DNA from: Bacillota bacterium
GTDB lineage: Bacteria; Bacillota; Clostridia; Oscillospirales; Acutalibacteraceae
DNA length: 64,000 bases
Assembly (NCBI GenBank): GCA_023410445.1
Contig: JAEYPT010000001.1
Span: 124,001-188,000, forward strand
Direction of reading: 5' to 3'
Shown here: one piece after another, positions 58,668 through 64,000 of the stretch
How positions within the stretch are numbered: position 1 is the stretch's first letter
Layout of the letters: every line of letters begins with the position of its first letter
Notes under the pieces: generated by a model
What the model was told of the DNA's origin: nothing
Seen by the model: the letters and a program-made list of their open reading frames with translations, nothing else
Database searches by the model: none
Program-made: the position numbers and the translations under genes

Positions 58668-59948
58668 TTACAGGACCTTCTGTACTTGATACAGGGCGTC
58701 GAGCACAAGCCAGTTCTGGGCGAAATAGCTGTTTATGGTCCAGTAGCTCACGCCGCCGAGGCCGTACCGGTCCGCGAGGCGCAGTTTTGCGTTAATGCTG
58801 CGCGCGTCCTCAAACCAGACCTCGTGCTCCTTCCCGTCGGAGCTGTAGTAGTGAAAATAGGGGGCCTGCGCTTTGCTGTCGAAGAAGATGCGCGCTCCGA
58901 CGCGCCTGGCAAGCTCCACGGCACCGGGGTTCGTAAGGGGCCGCGCCTTCGTGCCCTGCACGAAGGGCAGAGTCCAGTCATAGCCATAATTGGGGATGCC
59001 CATGAAGATCTTCTGGCTCGGAATTGCCGTAACAGCGTACTGCAAAACCTGCTCCACCAGGTTCAGCGGAGCGACGGGCAGCGCCGGACCGTAGGTGTAC
59101 CCCCATTCATAGGTCATCAGAATGACGTGGTCGACGATCCGGCCGTGCGCCGCGTAATCGTGAGCTTCGTACAGAAGGCCGGGCTGGTCGGCTCTCGTCT
59201 TGGGCGCGAGGGAGGTCGTCAGGATGTATCCGGCAGCGTGCAGCCGCGCCGCGGCCTTTGTGAGGAATCGGTTGTACCGTTCCCGGTCCTCCTGAAGAAG
59301 ATATTCGAAGTCGAGGTTTAGCCCGAAGTAATTTTTTTCTCGCAGAATTCGCAGCACATTGCTCAGCAGTGTTTCCTGTGCCGTGTCGCTGATGAGAATG
59401 GAATGCGCAACGCTGCTGCTGAACCCACTGCCGGTCACGATATTTGTCACCACCATCATCGGTGCGACCTTCCGGCGGCGAGCCGCTGCGATGACCGGGT
59501 CGTCCGGGATGGTGTTCAGGCTTCCGTCCGCGTTTGCCTGATAGCTGAAAACGCTGCAGTAGGTCAAGTGGGGCAGGGTCCGCTCCAGCGTATCCGGGTT
59601 AATACTTGGGAACGCGTAGCCGTTGACCTGCTTTACCCCCAGACTCCGGAACGGGGAGGGGATGACGATCGTATCTCCCGCGCGGAGGAAGGCTGGGTTC
59701 GTGATCTGAGGATTCGCCCTCAGAATGGCTTCTTCGTCGAGCTGATACTGCCGGGCCAGACCGCTCAGGGTTTCGCCGGGTGCAACCGTGTGCCGGACCT
59801 CCTGTGCCTCGACAACGAGCGCCTGCCCGATCACCAGTGAATCCGTCAGATCCATCTGATTGGTTTCCGCGACGCTTCGCGCTGATACGCCATACAGTTC
59901 CCCGATGAGGAACAGGCTGTCCCCCGGGCGAACCACATAAATATACAA
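58668..59948 (-). CDS. LysM-GH18 spore germination glycosidase (SleL/YaaH-like)
   Basis: A 426-residue protein with two N-terminal LysM repeats (about 2-45 and 50-95, YVVRPGDSLFLIGELYGVS and HTVAPGETLSGLARQYQLD) followed by a GH18 domain with the catalytic FGLNLDFEYL. Relatives (YaaH/SleL) are spore-coat cortical fragment lytic enzymes acting at germination. TTG at 59948 is chosen: GGTGG lies eight bases upstream and the protein then begins at YIYVVRPGDSL as in relatives. Confidence 0.9.
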   Translation of the reverse strand: MYIYVVRPGDSLFLIGELYGVSARSVAETNQMDLTDSLVIGQALVVEAQEVRHTVAPGETLSGLARQYQLDEEAILRANPQITNPAFLRAGDTIVIPSPFRSLGVKQVNGYAFPSINPDTLERTLPHLTYCSVFSYQANADGSLNTIPDDPVIAAARRRKVAPMMVVTNIVTGSGFSSSVAHSILISDTAQETLLSNVLRILREKNYFGLNLDFEYLLQEDRERYNRFLTKAAARLHAAGYILTTSLAPKTRADQPGLLYEAHDYAAHGRIVDHVILMTYEWGYTYGPALPVAPLNLVEQVLQYAVTAIPSQKIFMGIPNYGYDWTLPFVQGTKARPLTNPGAVELARRVGARIFFDSKAQAPYFHYYSSDGKEHEVWFEDARSINAKLRLADRYGLGGVSYWTINSYFAQNWLVLDALYQVQKVL

Positions 59949-60030
59949 AACCGATCCCACCTTTTTTTATAAAATAGATTGCATCTATGTATATGATTCC
60001 GGTGGGCCTCGCATAACGAGTAAAACAAAA

Positions 60031-60066
60031 AGCCGCTGCAGCCGGGTATAAATCCGGCACAGCGGC
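60031..60066 (-). terminator. Terminator of the USP-like gene
   Basis: Stem GCCGCT/AGCGGC with inner GCCGG/CCGGC; on the minus strand it is followed by TTTTTGTTTTA. Confidence 0.85.
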
Positions 60067-60080
60067 GTGATTTTCAGTTT

Positions 60081-60527
60081 TCAGGTTATTTGGGCAATCA
60101 GCTTTTTGGCTGTTCTTTCATCCTTTTTAGCCGGGCAGATGTTGTAGATGGTACCGTCCTTTGAAACCATAGAAATCGGTACCTGCGGCAGCAGTTTATG
60201 TATGATCTCAATGAACCCGTTCACAGAGGTCTCTGCCATTCCGGTTACAATGTGGTCCGCATGAATTTTTTCCGCAAAGCCCGCCGCCATCAGCGGCGCG
60301 TCGTCGTGAAAATAGATGGACATTTCCGCTTCTGCATCCCGCGCCGTCTCGCGCAGATATTCAAGTTCCCGCCCGTCTGTTTCATACCCGGAAGAGGTTG
60401 GCTGCACACAAAGTACCTGCAGCGGCAGGGAACGTTCATCCGAAAGCTTTTTTCCTACACGAATCAGGCGGTCGCAGTCGTGCTGGCCTGTAACACAGAC
60501 AAGAATCGCTGCCTTGCCTTTTTTCAA
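60081..60527 (-). CDS. Universal stress protein-like domain protein
   Basis: A 148-residue single-domain protein with the alpha/beta pattern of UspA: AAILVCVTGQHDCDRLI start, LPLQVLCVQP and ADHIVTGMAE. The GxxG-type ATP-binding signature of many USPs is not evident. Function unknown. RBS AAAGGAGATAC. Its promoter overlaps a perfect palindrome. Confidence 0.65.
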   Translation of the reverse strand: MKKGKAAILVCVTGQHDCDRLIRVGKKLSDERSLPLQVLCVQPTSSGYETDGRELEYLRETARDAEAEMSIYFHDDAPLMAAGFAEKIHADHIVTGMAETSVNGFIEIIHKLLPQVPISMVSKDGTIYNICPAKKDERTAKKLIAQIT

Positions 60528-60563
60528 AATTGTATCTCCTTTCCCACAAAACTCAATTTCGAC

Positions 60564-60603
60564 ATACTAGAAACTAGTATAAACGGCGTCTTTCAAGAAA
60601 CAA
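60564..60603 (-). promoter_or_regulatory. Promoter with palindromic operator for the USP-like gene
   Basis: Minus strand -35 TTGTTT (60603-60598), 16 bp spacer, -10 TATACT (60581-60576). The perfect inverted repeat ATACTAG-AAA-CTAGTAT (60564-60580) overlaps the -10 box, as expected for a repressor site. The regulator is unknown. Confidence 0.65.
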
Positions 60604-60761
60604 TGTATAAATTATGAACAAGCTGTTAACAAATAAAATGCTGTATTTTGTGCATACTTCCAAACCATCCTCATTTTATCATAAAGCGGGTGAAATTTCA
60701 AATAGTATTCTTTTGTATTTAAAAAATTTTTTTCAGAGAATCGTTTGCCCGTTCTGTAACA

Positions 60762-60792
60762 AAATAAGCCGCAGGCGAATTGCCCGCGGCTC
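60762..60792 (-). terminator. Terminator of the M23 peptidase gene
   Basis: AGCCGCGGGC-aattc-GCCTGCGGCT on the minus strand, followed by TATTTTGTTA. Confidence 0.8.
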
Positions 60793-60805
60793 GGTTTTGG
60801 CTCTG

Positions 60806-61522
60806 TTATTTCAAGAGATTGAGGGGGTCGACGTACTTTCCGTTTTGCTTCATTACAAGATGCAGATGGGGCCCTTCCACCGACTCGATCGGAACGGTTC
60901 CTACGGTTCCGATTTCCTGTCCTGCCGTTACGGAGTCCCCGGCCTTCACCTTGGTGTCACCCAGTCCGCAGTACCACGCTTCCACATCGCCATGCTGAAT
61001 CACCGCGGTGCTGCCGTATCGGTCGTCCTGATAGGTCCGGGTCACTTTCCCTTCCGCAATTGCCTTTACCGGGTCATTCGCCTTGGCGGTCAGATCAAGT
61101 CCGGTGTGTGCGCGCCAGTCGCCGGTTGCCTGGCAGAAGATCGGGTCTTCGCTGAATTTCTGCACGATGGTTTTGTCAACCGGATAGGAATACGTCCATA
61201 CCTTCGCGCTCGCCTGCTTGGCGGGTGTTTTGGAGGACACGGCCGGCTTTGAGGCAATGCTGGAAGGCGCGCTGGATTCCGGCTTCGAAGAAGACGAAAC
61301 GGCGGCCTGCGATGAGGATTCCGGTTCGCTGGCATAGACTCCGCTCACCGTATTGTTGGCCGGGGCCGCAGAGCTGCTTTGGGTTTCGGGTCCCGGCGCG
61401 GCGTAGTGCACCACGCTGTCATACGTGGTCCAGGCCGCGACGCCCACCGCAATCAAACAGGCGCCCAGTGCAATATAAAATCCCTTGGAATTTTTTCCGC
61501 TTTTTTGTATGTGTAGATTCAA
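60806..61522 (-). CDS. M23 family peptidoglycan endopeptidase, membrane anchored
   Basis: A 238-residue protein: one membrane segment (about 15-35, FYIALGACLIAVGVAAW), a long Ser/Ala/Pro linker (about 45-105) and a LytM domain with the metal ligands in DWRAHTGLDLTA and GPHLHLVM. The layout resembles SpoIIQ, but generic cell-wall LytM proteins look alike. The TTG at 61522 has GGAGGTG six bases upstream; the longer frame running further upstream is rejected. Confidence 0.88.
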   Translation of the reverse strand: MNLHIQKSGKNSKGFYIALGACLIAVGVAAWTTYDSVVHYAAPGPETQSSSAAPANNTVSGVYASEPESSSQAAVSSSSKPESSAPSSIASKPAVSSKTPAKQASAKVWTYSYPVDKTIVQKFSEDPIFCQATGDWRAHTGLDLTAKANDPVKAIAEGKVTRTYQDDRYGSTAVIQHGDVEAWYCGLGDTKVKAGDSVTAGQEIGTVGTVPIESVEGPHLHLVMKQNGKYVDPLNLLK

Positions 61523-61602
61523 TTGTGCCACCTCCGTTCCTATTTTGACCAGGAAACCCTTCCGATATTCGGAAATGGCACGTTCTGTGGAAATATTTTT
61601 CT

Positions 61603-61638
61603 GGGGCAACACTACACGCGAACTGTGCGGTGCTGCCC
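61603..61638. other. Structured hairpin upstream of the M23 gene
   Basis: GGGCA-CAC-CAC pairs in order with GTG-GTG-TGCCC around the loop GCGAACT. It lies about 80 nt upstream of the M23 start, in its probable leader, and is followed on the plus side by the terminator-like hairpin at 61647. Confidence 0.4.
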
Positions 61639-61646
61639 AAAATGGA

Positions 61647-61685
61647 AGAGGCTCCGATCCAACATGATCGGAGCCTCTTTCTTAG
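61647..61685 (+). terminator. Terminator-like hairpin upstream of lexA
   Basis: GAGGCTCCGATC-caacat-GATCGGAGCCTC followed by TTTCTT. There is no plus-strand gene for it to close, so it may end an unannotated small RNA or lie in the M23 leader read on the minus strand. Confidence 0.6.
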
Positions 61686-61714
61686 CTTGAGGGGTATATT
61701 GAGGAGGGTAGAAC

Positions 61715-61780
61715 ATGTACCAGAGAGCGGTGCGGCTCCAACTCCCTGATAACACCTACATTATAGCTATGCACCGTTAG
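61715..61780 (+). CDS. Possible small ORF, 21 residues
   Basis: ATG at 61715 is preceded by a very good GAGGAGGG at 6 nt distance and runs 21 codons to TAG. The peptide starts MYQRAVRLQ. No homologue recognised and no promoter identified, so it may be chance. The rest of the gap up to 61916 shows no other gene. Confidence 0.25.
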   Translation: MYQRAVRLQLPDNTYIIAMHR

Positions 61781-61916
61781 TCAGTTGTTACACAGCTATG
61801 AATATCCTATGAATTTTTCCGGCAGTTGGCGCCGGGGCTGTTGATTCCGACGGAATCCCTGGCGCCGTGCCTGTTTGCGGCGCTGAGTAGCAGTTAAAAA
61901 AGCAAGGCAGAGATTA

Positions 61917-61930
61917 CAAACAAATGTTTG
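61917..61930. promoter_or_regulatory. LexA box of lexA
   Basis: CAAAC-AAAT-GTTTG, a perfect palindrome of the CGAAC-N4-GTTCG type used by Gram-positive LexA (second base changed on each side). It overlaps the lexA -35 box. Confidence 0.65.
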
Positions 61931-61955
61931 CAAGAAGGGCAGAATATGGTATAAT
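61927..61955 (+). promoter_or_regulatory. Promoter of lexA
   Basis: TTTGCA (61927-61932), 17 bp spacer, TATAAT (61950-61955). Confidence 0.65.
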
Positions 61956-61981
61956 CAGGGCAAGAAGGAGTTGAGGGTGAA

Positions 61982-62560
61982 ATGGAACTCAAGGAAAACG
62001 AGCGGAAAGTTTACGATTGCCTGAAGAGCCGGATGGAGAACGGACTTCCGCCGACGGTAAGGGAAATCTGCAAGGCAACAGGACTTAAATCTACCTCCAG
62101 CGTGCATGCCTACCTGAAAATGCTGGAGGAGAAGGGATTGATCACCCGGGACCGGGGTCTGAACCGCGCGATTCATCTTGCCGGGGAGCAGACCACTCTG
62201 CAGGTTCCCATTCTCGGCCGTGTGGCCGCGGGATACCCGATCCTTGCCGTGGAGGAGGCCGACGGCTTCCTGCCGTATACGCCTCGGTACGAGGGGGAAT
62301 ATTTCGCACTTCATGTAAAAGGCGAAAGCATGAAAGACGCGGGCATCCTTGACGGCGACTATGTAGTGGCGCTGCGCACGCCGACTGCGCTTGACGGCGA
62401 GATCGTCGTGGCGCTCATCGGGGAGGAAGCGACGGTTAAGCGGCTTTACCGTGAGAAAGACCGCATCCGCCTGCAGCCGGAAAACCCGGACTTTGAACCG
62501 ATTTTCACGAAGGATGTGCTGATTCTCGGAAAGGTGACGGCGGTCTTCCGTTATTACTGA
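61982..62560 (+). CDS. lexA: LexA SOS repressor
   Basis: A 192-residue LexA: winged helix (about 1-65, GLPPTVREICKATGLKSTSSVHAYL) and S24 peptidase domain. Self-cleavage site Ala83-Gly84 (GRVAAGYP), nucleophile Ser116 (KGESMKDAG) and general base Lys153 (EEATVKRL) are all present. It represses DNA damage genes and itself through the box at 61917. RBS AAGGAGTTGAGGGTGA. Its stop overlaps the end of the convergent cyclase gene. Confidence 0.96.
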   Translation: MELKENERKVYDCLKSRMENGLPPTVREICKATGLKSTSSVHAYLKMLEEKGLITRDRGLNRAIHLAGEQTTLQVPILGRVAAGYPILAVEEADGFLPYTPRYEGEYFALHVKGESMKDAGILDGDYVVALRTPTALDGEIVVALIGEEATVKRLYREKDRIRLQPENPDFEPIFTKDVLILGKVTAVFRYY

Positions 62561-63144
62561 TCGGTTCCGTCTGTAAGAAGAACGGCGCGAACAGGGGAAG
62601 CCTCCGCGCCGCCGAGCAGGAGGGGCAGGGCGATCAGCCGGTAATTGCCGGGTGCGACGCGGGAGAGGTCAAGCCCCTCGAGAATCGGGATGCCAGCCGA
62701 AAGCAGTTCCACATGCGGCTGAATGGTATCGCCGGAAGCACCGATGCTCTGCGCGTCCGTACCGACAAGGAGAAACCCGGCATCCGCCAGCGCGAAGGCG
62801 GAGCTTTGCGTCAGAAACGCGTTCCCGTTCCCCTTGATCAACAGGCGTTTTTCACAGTCCTTGGAAAGGCGGTCGATTTCCGCGCCCGTCACGGTTCCCT
62901 CAAATTCAACAACAGTGCAGGGACCGAGGCAGCGGGAAAGATCCATCTTTTCAATTGTGTCACCGTCCTCCAGAAAATGACGGGGCGCGTCCAGATGGGT
63001 TGCGCTGTGGCAGCCAGTGTAAAAGCCGGAAAGATTGCAGCTGTCGCCCAGCTCCAACCGGCGCACGAGGTCGCGCTTCGGCTCCGGGTCACCCGGGTAC
63101 GGCGGGGTCTGAAACAGGTCGCGTGAAATATCGATGATGCTCAT
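62554..63144 (-). CDS. Cyclase / kynurenine formamidase-like metal hydrolase
   Basis: A 196-residue protein of the cyclase family with the metal signature HSATHLDAPRHFL (about 44-56), usually HxGTHxDxPxH, and a second conserved IPILEGLDLSRV. Relatives hydrolyse N-formylkynurenine or related amides; the substrate here is unknown. ATG at 63144 has GGAGG six bases upstream. Its last 7 nt overlap the lexA 3' end. Confidence 0.85.
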   Translation of the reverse strand: MSIIDISRDLFQTPPYPGDPEPKRDLVRRLELGDSCNLSGFYTGCHSATHLDAPRHFLEDGDTIEKMDLSRCLGPCTVVEFEGTVTGAEIDRLSKDCEKRLLIKGNGNAFLTQSSAFALADAGFLLVGTDAQSIGASGDTIQPHVELLSAGIPILEGLDLSRVAPGNYRLIALPLLLGGAEASPVRAVLLTDGTDQ

Positions 63145-63158
63145 GGGAAAGCCTCCGG

Positions 63159-63851
63159 TCAAAGCTTCGGGAGAACGGCGCAGATCAGCCGGGTGAGCAG
63201 ATGCGCCGATTCCACCGCGAAATGGGTAAAGTCTACCGCGGCGCTGTCGTTTGCGTTGTCGGAAATGGAACGGATGACGACAAAGCCGGTTTCGTTCATC
63301 TTGCATACCTGCGCGATGCTGCCGCCTTCCATCTCGCAGGCGGATGCACCGAATTCTTCCGCGATCTGATTCAGCTTCTCCGCGCCGCTGATGAACTGGT
63401 CTCCGCTCGCGATAATACCGGTGTGGATTTTTTCCGGCGGATAAATGGACAGCGCCGCGTCGTTAACCGCGGAGGCCAGCGATACGTCGGCGGGAAGCTT
63501 CACGATGCCGAGGCCCGATATATACCCCTTGGGGTCGCCGAGGGCCGAGGTATCCATGTCGTGCTGAACCAGCCCGCTGGACACGACGATATCCCCAATA
63601 TGAATTTCCGTTCCGATTCCTCCCGCTACGCCGATGTTAATTAGCGCCGTGGGGGAATAGCGAAGAATCATGGTCTGGGCGCAGACCGCGGCGGCCACTT
63701 TGCCGACTCCGCACTGAGCCACAACGCATTCCCTGCCGGAGATGCTGCCTGTATAATAGGTGATCCCGCTGAAGGTTTCTTCCTTCTCTTTTTCCATTTG
63801 TTCCAGAATCTCTTCCACTTCAACAGCCATTGCACCGATAATTCCAATCAT
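63159..63851 (-). CDS. mtnN: 5'-Methylthioadenosine/S-adenosylhomocysteine nucleosidase
   Basis: A 230-residue purine-nucleoside-phosphorylase fold enzyme: IGIIGAMAVEVEEILEQME with the catalytic Glu, GVAGGIGTEIHIGDIVVSS, CEMEGGSIAQVC and the catalytic Asp in IRSISDNANDSA. It removes MTA (by-product of SpeE) and SAH. RBS AGAGGAAAG. Confidence 0.95.
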   Translation of the reverse strand: MIGIIGAMAVEVEEILEQMEKEKEETFSGITYYTGSISGRECVVAQCGVGKVAAAVCAQTMILRYSPTALINIGVAGGIGTEIHIGDIVVSSGLVQHDMDTSALGDPKGYISGLGIVKLPADVSLASAVNDAALSIYPPEKIHTGIIASGDQFISGAEKLNQIAEEFGASACEMEGGSIAQVCKMNETGFVVIRSISDNANDSAAVDFTHFAVESAHLLTRLICAVLPKL

Positions 63852-63868
63852 AAAAGCACTTCTTTCCT

Positions 63869-64000
63869 CTATTTTGATTTTTGCCCAAACCGTTCCTGAA
63901 TGGCTCCGGTGATGAGCTCCAGAGCCTGAATTCGCCCGTATTTTTTATCCTGCGACTCAATCACATGCCAGGGGGCGAAATCCGTGGACGTATATTTCAG
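63869..64000 (-). CDS. Polyphosphate kinase 2 family protein, C-terminal end (truncated by window edge)
   Basis: The last 43 codons of a minus-strand gene whose start lies outside the window. The translation contains STDFAPWHVIESQDKKYGRI, matching the C-terminal helix region of PPK2-type polyphosphate:nucleotide phosphotransferases. It is 17 nt upstream of mtnN and probably co-transcribed. Confidence 0.75.
   Translation of the reverse strand: MKYTSTDFAPWHVIESQDKKYGRIQALELITGAIQERFGQKSK

Noticed and set aside
1..64000. CRISPR array, prophage, transposase, rRNA or integrative element
   Set aside because: No spaced direct repeats, integrase, transposase, terminal inverted repeats or rRNA stretches were recognised on either strand.

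Overview
The window comes from a moderately GC-rich, low-GC-type Gram-positive anaerobe of the class Clostridia, most likely an Oscillospiraceae/Ruminococcaceae-like endospore former. The evidence is the sporulation set (spo0A, spoIVB, spmA/spmB, a SleL/YaaH-type LysM-GH18 spore glycosidase, clostridial AbrB with a Zn ribbon), reverse rubrerythrin under a PerR-like regulator, the aspS-gatCAB aspartyl/amidotransferase block, a cellobiose phosphorylase very like that of Clostridium thermocellum, and consistent GGAGG-type ribosome binding sites with several TTG/GTG starts. No phage, insertion sequence, CRISPR array or rRNA gene is visible; the window reads as chromosomal backbone plus a surface-polysaccharide island.

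Layout. 0-3.3 kb: end of a two-component system, a GNAT acetyltransferase, a MYG1 hydrolase and a DUF3298 protein. 3.3-9.7 kb (minus strand): a five-gene polyamine operon (speD-speA-speE-carboxynorspermidine synthase-nspC) that holds both an AdoMet-dependent and an AdoMet-independent aminopropyl transfer route. 9.9-11.6 kb: a TPR glycosyltransferase. 11.7-19.4 kb: a cellobiose phosphorylase diverging from a LacI repressor plus a three-gene sugar ABC importer, with three CGAAAACGTTTTCG-type operators between them. 19.8-22 kb: spoIVB-spo0A; this Spo0A has lost its phosphoacceptor Asp (Asn56). 22.3-30 kb: ywbE-msrA, gatB/A/C-aspS, a deformylase-like gene and pepT. 30-34 kb: a MocR/PdxR-like regulator diverging from two ECF-type S components (possible vitamin B6 uptake), then a flippase. 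34-39 kb: YitT protein, PerR-rubrerythrin, a strongly promoted degenerate tRNA-like element leading into a small Zn-ribbon gene, dcd, a Fur-family regulator, two small proteins. 39-44 kb: coaX, spmA-spmB-feoB, abrB-HD protein.

44-58.6 kb is the surface-polymer region. It has a complete WbpD-E-A-B-I route to UDP-ManNAc3NAcA, a DegT aminotransferase, a GT4 glycosyltransferase, and then a self-contained DltABCD-like cassette (adenylation enzyme, carrier protein, MBOAT, SGNH protein) followed by a polysaccharide deacetylase. The likely joint function is synthesis and O-acylation of a diacetamido-uronic-acid polymer. 58.6-64 kb holds the spore glycosidase, a USP-like protein under a perfect palindrome, an M23 peptidase, lexA with its own operator, a cyclase-family hydrolase, mtnN (recycling the MTA made by SpeE) and the end of a PPK2 gene.

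The observations I would follow first are the non-phosphorylatable Spo0A, the dual-route polyamine operon, the Dlt-like acylation cassette next to the ManNAc3NAcA genes, the tRNA-like leader at 36.5 kb, and the peptidase E homologue whose nucleophile Ser is Asn.
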